The position numbers were made by a program, and so were the translations under genes. From Deltaproteobacteria bacterium (lineage in GTDB: Bacteria; Desulfobacterota; DSM-4660; Desulfatiglandales; Desulfatiglandaceae): a stretch of DNA of 35,149 nucleotides. The notes under the pieces are model-generated. The model was not told the DNA's origin. It did not search any database and saw only the letters and a list, made by a program, of their open reading frames with translations. Where the stretch lies: positions 1 to 35,149 of the forward strand of contig QMLQ01000005.1 of assembly GCA_003646815.1 (NCBI GenBank), in the 5' to 3' direction. Shown here one piece after another: positions 7,478 through 15,197 of the stretch; within the stretch, counting starts at the first letter, position 1; each line of letters opens with the position of its first letter.

Positions 7478-8755
7478 GTGTCACTTACGCAGACCATTGA
7501 ATGTGACCTGACAATTGTCGGCAGAGGGATGGCCGGGATGGTGGCCGCTGTTTTTGCGGCCAACCGGGGTATTTCTACCGTGCAGGTCGGGGTGGACGGA
7601 GGGATTGTTTTTTCAAGCGGTCTGTTTGACTTGCTTTCAATCCACCCCATTGCAGCAGGGACTTCCTGGAAGGATCCCTGGGCGGGCATAGAGTCCCTGG
7701 TCAGCGACATGCCGGAACACCCCTACGGCCGTTTGAAGAGTGCGGATATTCGCGCTGCCTTTGAAGAAATACTGGACTTTTTTGAATCAGGAAAGTACCC
7801 CTACAAAAGAAGAGAGGGGCAAAATGTTGAGGTGATCACCCCTCTTGGCACCACAAAATACACTTATTGCGTCCCGGAGAGTATGTGGCAAGGCGTGTTG
7901 GCTTTTGAACAAAAACTTCCCTGCCTGCTGGTTGATTTTTCTGATATGAATGGGTTCAGTGCCCATGAGATTGTTTCCAATCTCCAAGATCAATGGCCCG
8001 GATTACGGCCTTTGAGTGTCCCTTTTCCGGGTGCTGCCAAGGGATCTCTGGTTGTGGGTGATGTCCTGGCGAGAAGCCTTGAACTGTCGCAGAACAGGGA
8101 AAAGCTGGGTCGGGAAATCCTACCCCATATTGGGGAAGCCAAGGCCGTGGGGCTTCCGGCTGTGCTTGGCCTGTCCCGGAGCCGGGAGGTAATTGCGGAC
8201 TTGACTGAACAAATCGGTGTGCCTCTTTTTGAAATTCCGACATTCTCTCTTTCTATTCCAGGATTGCGCCTGGTAGATGTCTTTGATCGGCAATTGCAAA
8301 AAAAAGGGGTTCTCCAGTTTCCTCAGGACCGGGTTTTGAAGGTGACTCGGGGGCAGGATGGGACATTCACCGCCGGTGCGGGCAACAAAAAGATCCAGTA
8401 CGAGATAAAGAGCAAGGGAATTGTACTGGCTACCGGCAGGTTTTGGGGCAGGGGCCTCTACGCCGACAGGAAACAAATCAGGGAATCTGTTTTCAACCTG
8501 CCCGTCACTCAACCTTCTGGAAGAACCGGGTGGCACAACGAGCAATTCCTGGACCCACGGGGGCATGCGGTAAACCAGGCGGGATTGGAAATTGATGACT
8601 CATTTCAACCGGTGGATGAAACGGGGGAACCGGTATTTGAAAACCTTTTTGCCGCAGGTTCGATTCTTGCCCATCAGGATTGGATGCGTATGAAATGCGG
8701 CTGCGGCATTGCCATAGCGACAGCATACGGGGCGGTAAATGGATTCTTGAATTAA
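7478..8755 (+). CDS. glpB: Anaerobic glycerol-3-phosphate dehydrogenase, subunit B
   Basis: The second flavoprotein subunit of the anaerobic dehydrogenase, which partners GlpA. The N-terminus carries LTIVGRGMAGMVAAV, a GxGxxG flavin-binding motif. The C-terminus has LFAAGSILAHQDWMRMKCGCGIAIATAYGAV, shown here only as landmarks (AAGSIL and CGCGIAIATAYG), typical of GlpB. About 425 residues is the normal length. Two adjacent start codons are possible, TTG 7475 and GTG 7478; GTG lies a better distance from the GAGGG at 7464. In E. coli GlpB is followed by GlpC, which anchors the enzyme, but here the next genes encode the ABC importer. The GlpAB pair may be soluble or use a different membrane partner. 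Confidence 0.9.
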   Translation: MSLTQTIECDLTIVGRGMAGMVAAVFAANRGISTVQVGVDGGIVFSSGLFDLLSIHPIAAGTSWKDPWAGIESLVSDMPEHPYGRLKSADIRAAFEEILDFFESGKYPYKRREGQNVEVITPLGTTKYTYCVPESMWQGVLAFEQKLPCLLVDFSDMNGFSAHEIVSNLQDQWPGLRPLSVPFPGAAKGSLVVGDVLARSLELSQNREKLGREILPHIGEAKAVGLPAVLGLSRSREVIADLTEQIGVPLFEIPTFSLSIPGLRLVDVFDRQLQKKGVLQFPQDRVLKVTRGQDGTFTAGAGNKKIQYEIKSKGIVLATGRFWGRGLYADRKQIRESVFNLPVTQPSGRTGWHNEQFLDPRGHAVNQAGLEIDDSFQPVDETGEPVFENLFAAGSILAHQDWMRMKCGCGIAIATAYGAVNGFLN

Positions 8756-8808
8756 TGGTTTTATCATTGGCGCAGGTGGGCAGATCATAGCCGTAAGGAG
8801 AAATCTCA

Positions 8809-9894
8809 ATGGGGCTGGTTCTTGACTCCATATCAAAAAAAGTAGGGAAAGACATTCATATCGACAAGGTGAGCCTCGAGTTTAAAACGGGATCACGCAA
8901 TATTCTCCTGGGGCGCACCCGGGCGGGTAAGACATCTCTTCTTCGACTGATGGCAGGATTGGACCGCCCTACTACGGGGCGAATACTTATCGATGGAGAA
9001 GATGTTACGGGGATGCCAGTCCGAAAACGAAGTGTTGCCATGGTCTATCAACAGTTCATTAATTACCCCTCTCTTACGGTTTATAAGAACATCGCTTCTC
9101 CGCTGAAAATGAGCAAGGTCAAAAAGGCTGAAATTGAGCGGCGAGTGCATGAAACAGCTTCCATGTTGCACATTGAGGATCTGCTTGAGCGCCTTCCTTC
9201 GGAGCTGAGCGGTGGGCAACAGCAGCGGGTGGCCATTGCCCGGGCTTTGGTCAAAGAAACCGATCTTCTCCTGATGGACGAGCCCCTGGTGAATCTGGAC
9301 TACAAACTGCGCGAGGAACTGCGAGTCGAACTGCAGGAAATTTTCAAAAAGGGGAAGGCTGTGGTTGTCTATACCACGACAGAACCGACCGAGGCCCTGA
9401 TGCTGGGAGGAAATATTGTCGTCCTTGATGAAGGCCGTGTCCTGCAGACCGGGCCGACTTCGCACGTATACCGGAATCCGGCAACCACCAAGGTAGCGGA
9501 AGTGTTCAGTGATCCGCCCATTAATTTTATGACAGGAACGGTTTTGTCAAGATCGGTGAGGCTGGGGCAGAACCTGGAAATCCCGCTGGGCGGGCACTTG
9601 GGTTCTCTGGCCGATGGGGGCTACACATTTGGTGTACGTTCAAATCATCTTTTTCTGTCCAGGAAAGGAAAAGAGGATGTGGAAATTCCGGCGAGAGTTG
9701 AGCTGACGGAAATAAACGGATCAGAGACGTTTATTCATGCCAACTATGACGGGTTTCGGCTGGTGATACAGGAAAAGGGGGTTCGTCCGGTCAAGATCGG
9801 GACTGGGATAAATATCTATGTCAACCCCTCCTGTTTTTTTGCCTATGATGGGAAAGGGACTCTTGTCGCCGCACCATCTGGGGAGAAATCTTGA
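8809..9894 (+). CDS. glpS: Glycerol ABC importer ATPase 1 (GlpS-type), H-loop histidine missing
   Basis: A 361-residue ATPase of the MalK/UgpC group with a C-terminal regulatory (TOBE-like) domain, expected to sit on the cytoplasmic face of the permeases. Walker A is G35-RTRAGKT, altered from the usual GPSGCGKT but keeping G-x4-GKT. The Q-loop glutamine is Q81, the signature LSGGQ (133-137) is perfect, and Walker B ends in D157-E158. Where the catalytic switch normally reads THDQTEA, it reads TTEPTEA, so T191 replaces the histidine. From memory, the rhizobial GlpS proteins share this change; I could not check that. AAGGAG supports the start. It should pair with the next ATPase, whose defects are complementary. 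The name should not be confused with other glp genes. Confidence 0.87.
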   Translation: MGLVLDSISKKVGKDIHIDKVSLEFKTGSRNILLGRTRAGKTSLLRLMAGLDRPTTGRILIDGEDVTGMPVRKRSVAMVYQQFINYPSLTVYKNIASPLKMSKVKKAEIERRVHETASMLHIEDLLERLPSELSGGQQQRVAIARALVKETDLLLMDEPLVNLDYKLREELRVELQEIFKKGKAVVVYTTTEPTEALMLGGNIVVLDEGRVLQTGPTSHVYRNPATTKVAEVFSDPPINFMTGTVLSRSVRLGQNLEIPLGGHLGSLADGGYTFGVRSNHLFLSRKGKEDVEIPARVELTEINGSETFIHANYDGFRLVIQEKGVRPVKIGTGINIYVNPSCFFAYDGKGTLVAAPSGEKS

Positions 9895-9917
9895 AAAAAG
9901 TGGGATAGGAGACTGAA

Positions 9918-11003
9918 ATGGCTCGTATCGAGTTACATGAGATCGCCCACAGTTATCATCGGGATCCAAAGGGACCGGAAGATTATGCCCTGAAACGCAT
10001 TCACAACGTGTGGGAAGACGGGGGCGCGTATGCCCTCCTGGGACCTTCCGGCTGTGGAAAGACCACATTGTTGAACATCATCTCAGGCCTGGTTGTTCCC
10101 ACAAAGGGAAAGGTACTCTATGACGGCAAGGACGTATCAAAGCTGCCGCCGGAAAAGCGCAACATTGCCCAGGTGTTCCAGTTTCCCGTCCTGTATGACA
10201 CCATGTCGGTGTTCAACAACCTGGCCTTTCCGTTACGCAACCGGGGGATGGACGAAGGCAGCATCAAGGCCCGCGTACTTGAAGTTGCCGAAATCCTTGA
10301 GCTGACCCCGTTTCTCAACAGGAGAGCAGCGGGACTGGCAGCGGACGGCAAACAGAAGATCTCTTTAGGCCGAGGACTGGTTCGGAGTGATGTGGCCGCC
10401 ATTCTTTTTGATGAGCCCTTGACAGTGATTGATCCGCAGATGAAGTGGGAGTTGCGGTGCAAGCTCAAAGAAATCCACGAACAACTGAAGTTGACTTTTA
10501 TCTACGTAACCCATGACCAGACCGAGGCGCTGACCTTTGCCGACAAAGTGGCGGTGATGTTTGAGGGTGAAATCGTGCAGATCGGTTCGCCACAGGATCT
10601 TTTCGAAAACCCAGAGCACCGTTTTGTTGGTTATTTTATCGGGAGTCCAGGTATGAATTTTCTCGAATGCACTCTCGAAGGAAACAGGGCGCTGATTGAT
10701 GGAGCGAGCATTGTCCTGGACGACGAAACAGCTGCAAAAGGGCGGGGTGCTCAAGGGAAACTGGAACTCGGCATTCGGCCAATGTATCTGGAAGTCAATC
10801 CTGAGCGTGGCAACAGCGCCGTAAAGGCAAGGGTCAAGGGGGTTGAAGACCTGGGCAGTTACCGGATCGTTACCCTGAATGTGGCCGGGAAAGTCCTGAA
10901 AGCCGCTGTGCCGGAAGGGAAGAATGTTCCTGAAAACGTGGCCTGGCTCTCATTTCCGCCGGAATGGATCAGGCTGTTTGCTGACGGCTGGCTGATTAAG
11001 TAG
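9918..11003 (+). CDS. glpT: Glycerol ABC importer ATPase 2 (GlpT-type), signature motif degenerate
   Basis: A second MalK-like ATPase of 361 residues. Walker A is perfect (GPSGCGKTT, 42-50), Q88 lies in the Q-loop, Walker B ends in D165-E166, and the switch histidine H199 is present in VTHDQTEA. The ABC signature is lost: where LSGGQQQR is expected it reads LAADGKQK (140-147). It can therefore bind and hydrolyse ATP in its own Walker site but cannot supply a normal signature to its partner. The stop of the first ATPase is 23 bases upstream and the first permease starts 14 bases downstream, with AGGAG before the ATG. The symbol follows rhizobial glpSTPQV usage and is unrelated to E. coli glpT, the glycerol-3-phosphate antiporter. 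Confidence 0.87.
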   Translation: MARIELHEIAHSYHRDPKGPEDYALKRIHNVWEDGGAYALLGPSGCGKTTLLNIISGLVVPTKGKVLYDGKDVSKLPPEKRNIAQVFQFPVLYDTMSVFNNLAFPLRNRGMDEGSIKARVLEVAEILELTPFLNRRAAGLAADGKQKISLGRGLVRSDVAAILFDEPLTVIDPQMKWELRCKLKEIHEQLKLTFIYVTHDQTEALTFADKVAVMFEGEIVQIGSPQDLFENPEHRFVGYFIGSPGMNFLECTLEGNRALIDGASIVLDDETAAKGRGAQGKLELGIRPMYLEVNPERGNSAVKARVKGVEDLGSYRIVTLNVAGKVLKAAVPEGKNVPENVAWLSFPPEWIRLFADGWLIK

Positions 11004-11017
11004 GAAGGAGCAGACGC

Positions 11018-11893
11018 ATGGAAAAATGGCCCGATAACAAGGCCTGGTTGCTGGTGTTGCCGGTCTTTGTCATTGTCGCTTTTAGCGCCATCATTCCCTT
11101 GTTGACCGTGATAAACTATTCGGTCCAGGATATTCTGGCGCCCGGCCAAAGTGTTTTCGTAGGTACGGATTGGTTCAAGGAGATGTTGCAGGATTATCGA
11201 CTGCACGACGCCCTCTGGCGTCAATTCCTGTTCTCCGGGCTCGTGCTGGTAATCGAAATGCCTCTTGGAATTCTGATTGCGCTGGCCCTGCCGAAACGCG
11301 GATGGGGCGTTTCTTTTTCCCTGGTAACCCTGGCCCTGCCGCTCCTGATACCATGGAATACCATTGGGACCATCTGGATTATTTTTACCCGGCCTGATAT
11401 CGGCCTCCTCGGCCATGGGATCCGCAGCCTTCTCGGTATCACGTTTGATCATACCGCGAGGCCGCTCGATGCCTGGATTACTTTGATGATGATGGAGGTC
11501 TGGCACTGGACTCCACTGGTCGCTCTGCTTGCGTATGCCGGGCTTCGAGCGATCCCCGAGGCCTATTATCAGGCAGCCAAGATTGACGGCGCATCTTCCT
11601 GGTCCACCTTCCTGTATGTCCAGCTTCCCAAGATGCGCGGCGTACTGACGATAGCGTTCTTGCTGCGCTTCATGGACAGTTTCTTGATTTATGCCGAGCC
11701 CTTCGTGCTGACTGGCGGCGGTCCGGGGAATTCGACTACATTTCTCTCCATTTATCTCGTTAAGATCGCACTTGGACAATTTGACCTTGGGCCGGGCGCC
11801 GCTTTTTCACTCATATATTTCGCGATTGTCCTGCTGTTCAGCTTTATCTTTTACCAGGCCCTCCAGAGAGTCGGACGAGGAGAAAAGGTATGA
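11018..11893 (+). CDS. glpP: Glycerol ABC importer permease 1
   Basis: An inner-membrane permease of 291 residues in the MalF-like binding-protein-dependent family. Several hydrophobic segments are clear, beginning with WLLVLPVFVIVAFSAIIPLL. The cytoplasmic EAA loop that docks the ATPases is EAYYQAAKIDGASS (from residue 181), followed by LPKM. AAGGAG lies before the ATG. Its last four bases overlap the start of permease 2 (ATGA), so the two are translationally coupled, as expected for a fixed-ratio heterodimer. The symbol follows rhizobial usage and is distinct from the antiterminator GlpP of Gram-positives. Confidence 0.88.
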   Translation: MEKWPDNKAWLLVLPVFVIVAFSAIIPLLTVINYSVQDILAPGQSVFVGTDWFKEMLQDYRLHDALWRQFLFSGLVLVIEMPLGILIALALPKRGWGVSFSLVTLALPLLIPWNTIGTIWIIFTRPDIGLLGHGIRSLLGITFDHTARPLDAWITLMMMEVWHWTPLVALLAYAGLRAIPEAYYQAAKIDGASSWSTFLYVQLPKMRGVLTIAFLLRFMDSFLIYAEPFVLTGGGPGNSTTFLSIYLVKIALGQFDLGPGAAFSLIYFAIVLLFSFIFYQALQRVGRGEKV

Positions 11894-12693
11894 GAGGAAA
11901 GAAAAAAATTATCGGCCTTGCATTCTATTTTTTGCTGCTGGCACTGCCAATCTACTGGATGCTCAATATGTCCCTGAGGACCAACGCCGACATTCTGGCA
12001 TCCTTTGCCCTGTTTCCCACTGATGCAACCTTGAAAAACTACATCAAGATTTTTACGGATGCATCGTGGTACATGGGATACGTGAATGCCATGATTTACG
12101 TGGCAATGAATACGGTTATCTCCTTGTCGGTGGCCCTTCCTGCTGCCTACGCTTTTTCACGGTATCAGTTTGTGGGCGATAAGCAGATGTTTTTTTGGCT
12201 GCTTACCAACCGTATGGCACCGGCGGCTGTTTTCGCGCTGCCTTTTTTCCAGCTCTATTCCACGGTCGGTCTCATGGACACGCACATCGCGGTGGCCCTG
12301 TCGCACTGCCTCTTCAATGTGCCGCTGGCGGTGTGGATCCTGGAGGGTTTCATGTCGGGGATCCCGCGTGAAATAGATGAAACCGCGTTTATTGATGGGT
12401 ACAGTCTTCCCCATTTCTTCATCACCGTCTTCATTCCCTTGATAAGGGCAGGCGTCGGGGTGACAGCCTTCTTCTGTTTCATGTTCAGCTGGGTGGAGCT
12501 GTTGCTCGCACGGACACTGACGGTGACCAATGCGAAACCCATCTCGGCAATTATGACACGGACCATAAGCGCGACCGGCCTTGACTATGGCCTGCTTGCC
12601 GCTGCGGGTATGCTGACCATTGTCCCGGGCGCGCTGGTGATCTGGTTCGTGCGCAATCATATGGCCAAGGGCTTTGCCCTGGGTCGCGTATAA
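11890..12693 (+). CDS. glpQ: Glycerol ABC importer permease 2
   Basis: The MalG-like partner permease, 267 residues. Hydrophobic segments begin at IIGLAFYFLLLALPIYWML. The docking EAA loop is EIDETAFIDGYS (161-172), followed by the hydrophobic FFITVFIPLIRAGV. It overlaps permease 1 by four bases and is followed 12 bases later by the DUF2160 gene. Together with permease 1 it should form the channel. The symbol follows the rhizobial transporter and does not imply the glycerophosphodiesterase of the same name. Confidence 0.88.
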   Translation: MRGKKKIIGLAFYFLLLALPIYWMLNMSLRTNADILASFALFPTDATLKNYIKIFTDASWYMGYVNAMIYVAMNTVISLSVALPAAYAFSRYQFVGDKQMFFWLLTNRMAPAAVFALPFFQLYSTVGLMDTHIAVALSHCLFNVPLAVWILEGFMSGIPREIDETAFIDGYSLPHFFITVFIPLIRAGVGVTAFFCFMFSWVELLLARTLTVTNAKPISAIMTRTISATGLDYGLLAAAGMLTIVPGALVIWFVRNHMAKGFALGRV

Positions 12694-12705
12694 GGGGGAA
12701 CGCGG

Positions 12706-12990
12706 ATGAAAATTACCTTGTCATGGATGATGTGGACCCTGCCCACGGCAATTTTCTGTGTTACCATTGCATCAATTGTGGTTGCCATGACCATCTGGCA
12801 AACCATCTCTCCTTCTTTGGAACGGAAGGGCTTTCTGCCTATTCCGACGACACCCGGAGACCGGTTCTTTATCGGAATCCTGACCAGTATTTATATCTTT
12901 CTCGCCTGGGTTGGTCTGACCAGCCTCAGCCTCTGGATTTTGCTTGTAATCGTGGTGTGCTGGATCATCGTTGTGATGTGTTGGGGGTAA
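12706..12990 (+). CDS. DUF2160 small membrane protein of the glycerol importer
   Basis: A 94-residue protein with about three hydrophobic segments (near 8-25, 55-72 and 75-92) and a central conserved stretch, RKGFLPI followed by TPGDRFFIG. I recognise this as the DUF2160 pattern, which is usually encoded between the permeases and the binding protein of glycerol-type ABC importers. It has no known biochemical role. Its position inside the operon, 12 bases after permease 2, argues for an accessory or stabilising subunit of the importer. GGGGGAACG precedes the ATG. The transmembrane count is by eye. Confidence 0.75.
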   Translation: MKITLSWMMWTLPTAIFCVTIASIVVAMTIWQTISPSLERKGFLPIPTTPGDRFFIGILTSIYIFLAWVGLTSLSLWILLVIVVCWIIVVMCWG

Positions 12991-13113
12991 ACAAGAAGCC
13001 GAAACGAATTTCCCCGGTATATGTTGCGAGGCGTTCATGGCCTTCACGCCGGCGGTATAGACCGGGAAAGAGAAACCAACAAGAGAAGGCCTGAAGGTGA
13101 AGGAGGAGTTCCT

Positions 13114-14835
13114 ATGAAAAGAATGTTGCAATTGTTGGGTGTTGTAGCCGTTCTGTTCGTGTTTTGCGTTGGTTCTGCGAGTGCGGACATGGCTGCAGCC
13201 AAGAAGTGGGTGGAAAGTGAATTCCAGCCCTCCACACTAACCAAGGCACAGCAGATGAAAGAGATGGAATGGTTCATCAATGCAGCCAAACCTTTCAAGG
13301 GGATGCAGATCAAGGTCGTTTCTGAGACTATCCCTACGCATGAGTACGAATCAAAAGTGCTCGCAAAGGCATTCGAAGAGATTACCGGGATCAAGGTTTC
13401 CCATGACCTCATCCAGGAAGGAGATGTTATTGAGAAACTTCAGACCCAGTGGGCCTCGGGCAAGAATATTTACGATGCCTACATCAATGACTCCGATCTC
13501 ATCGGCACGCACTGGCGCTATAATTTTGTGGTCCCCCTGAGTGACTTCATGGCGGGGGAAGGCAAAGACGTCACCCTTCCTACCCTGGATGTGGATGATT
13601 TTATCGGAAAATCCTTTACCACCGGCCCTGACGGGAAACTCTACCAGCTTCCTGATCAGCAGTTCGCAAACCTGTACTGGTTTCGGTATGACTGGTTCAA
13701 GCGACCCGATTTCAGGAAGCAGTTCAAGAAGCTGTATGGGTACGAACTGGGTGTGCCGGTGAACTGGTCGGCCTATGAAGACATTGCCGATTTTTTTACC
13801 AACCATGTGAAAGAGATCGACGGCAAGCGGGTGTATGGCCATAATGACTACGGCAAGAAGGCCCCTGACTTGGGGTGGCGTTTCACGGATGCCTGGCTCT
13901 CCATGGCCGGTTGCGGTGACAAGGGGATTCCGAACGGAAAGCCGGTGGATGAATGGGGCATTCGCGTTGACAAAAATGATCGCCCCGTGGGATCCAGCGT
14001 GTGCCGCGGTGGCGCTGCCAACAGCCCTGCTGCAAAGTATGCCCTCCGCAAGTACATGGAATGGCTGAGGAAATATGCTCCCCCCGGCTGCTTGGGAATG
14101 GATTTCTATACCTACCTGCCATTTCTGGCAAAGGGAAACGTAGCCCAGCAGATCTTCTGGTACACTGCTTTTACCGCGGACATGGTGAAACCAGGACCCA
14201 CGGTCAATGCCGATGGTACGCCGAAATGGCGCATGGCGCCGTCGCCCCATGGTCCATACTGGGAAAAGGGTATGAAACTGGGATACCAGGACTGCGGTTC
14301 CTGGACACTCTTTAAGAGCACGCCGCTCAAGCGACGCAAGGCAGCATGGCTTTATGCCCAGTTCTGCGTAGCCAAAACCACGTCCCTGAAAAAGAGTCAC
14401 GTTGGCCTGACCATTATCCGGGACAGCGATATCCGGGATGAATCCTTTACCAAGCGTGCACCTTACCTTGGTGGACTGGTAGAATTTTACCGCAGCCCGG
14501 CCCGTGTGGCTTGGACGCCTACCGGCACTAACGTGCCTGATTACCCGAAGCTGGCCCAGCTCTGGTGGCAGAATATCGGGGAAGCGGTTTCCGGTGAGGT
14601 AACTGTTGACCGGGCCATGGACAACCTTGCCCGGGAGCAGGATAAGGTAATGGCGCGCATCCAGCGTTCCGGTGTGCAGGGTGACAAAGGTCCGAAGCTG
14701 AACAAGTGCGTTGATCCTTCCTACTGGCTGAATAAGCCCGGCTCGCCAAAGGCAAAGGTCAATGAAAAGCCCAAGGGGCAGACCATTGATTACGACAAGC
14801 TTATTCAGGCATGGCGGGAAGGCCGAGCATTCTGA
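13114..14835 (+). CDS. glpV: Glycerol ABC importer periplasmic binding protein
   Basis: The solute-binding subunit that captures substrate in the periplasm, 573 residues. A signal peptide is clear: MKRM, a hydrophobic core, then ASA at residues 22-24 before DMAAAKKW. The mature protein has landmarks I recall from rhizobial GlpV, such as KVVSETIPTHEYESKV, YQLPDQQFANLYWFRYDWF, GYQDCGSWTL and PTGTNVPDYPKLAQLWW. The frame extends upstream to 13021, but the ATG at 13114 follows GGAGGAG at once and gives the signal peptide. It is the last gene before a strong terminator. The substrate is inferred as glycerol from family similarity and from glpA, glpB and glpK beside it; a related polyol is possible. 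Confidence 0.87.
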   Translation: MKRMLQLLGVVAVLFVFCVGSASADMAAAKKWVESEFQPSTLTKAQQMKEMEWFINAAKPFKGMQIKVVSETIPTHEYESKVLAKAFEEITGIKVSHDLIQEGDVIEKLQTQWASGKNIYDAYINDSDLIGTHWRYNFVVPLSDFMAGEGKDVTLPTLDVDDFIGKSFTTGPDGKLYQLPDQQFANLYWFRYDWFKRPDFRKQFKKLYGYELGVPVNWSAYEDIADFFTNHVKEIDGKRVYGHNDYGKKAPDLGWRFTDAWLSMAGCGDKGIPNGKPVDEWGIRVDKNDRPVGSSVCRGGAANSPAAKYALRKYMEWLRKYAPPGCLGMDFYTYLPFLAKGNVAQQIFWYTAFTADMVKPGPTVNADGTPKWRMAPSPHGPYWEKGMKLGYQDCGSWTLFKSTPLKRRKAAWLYAQFCVAKTTSLKKSHVGLTIIRDSDIRDESFTKRAPYLGGLVEFYRSPARVAWTPTGTNVPDYPKLAQLWWQNIGEAVSGEVTVDRAMDNLAREQDKVMARIQRSGVQGDKGPKLNKCVDPSYWLNKPGSPKAKVNEKPKGQTIDYDKLIQAWREGRAF

Positions 14836-14942
14836 TAGGTCTGTTTATTGCATTTGTTTTTTAACGGATTTCGCTTCTGCCTAATATCTCGGTGATGCTG
14901 GAGCATGGCACATTCGGGATGGCAGCGCGGTGCCCGAAAATG

Positions 14943-14978
14943 GAGGGGTTAAAGGGAAACCTTTGGCCCCTCTTTTTT
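14943..14978 (+). terminator. Rho-independent terminator of the glp operon
   Basis: GAGGGG-TT-AAAGG-GAAA-CCTTT-GG-CCCCTC followed by TTTTTT. The stem has 11 base pairs broken by one small internal bulge, a GAAA loop and a perfect T-run. It lies about 108 bases after the binding-protein stop and separates the importer operon from glpK. Confidence 0.9.
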
Positions 14979-15197
14979 GTTGATCCAAGGGGCCTGATAC
15001 TATAGATTCGGGATGTTGCAAGGATTTCTTGCTGGCGGTAATCAGAGAACGTGTATGTTGACAGGGACACCAACAGGGTAGATCGACGCATACTTCACTT
15101 GACGTGGTCATTTGATATTTGACGTCACTGCTTTTGGGCAAGAATGATTTGGGATTGAATTAACACAAAGAGTTTTTGCTGTATGGAGAGGAAAAAA
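14979..15197 (+). promoter_or_regulatory. glpK leader and probable promoter region
   Basis: This non-coding stretch must hold the glpK promoter, because a strong terminator lies upstream. TTGACA occurs at 15058-15063 with TAGATC at 15079-15084, but the spacing is only 15 bases. TTGACGT occurs twice, at 15099 and 15119, as a direct repeat. No single promoter stands out, and I see no copy of the TTCAC-AA-GTGAA palindrome found before glpA. Confidence 0.35.

Noticed and set aside
10859-11779. 306-codon minus-strand frame
   Set aside because: Antisense to the first permease and ATPase 2; the residue composition is not protein-like.
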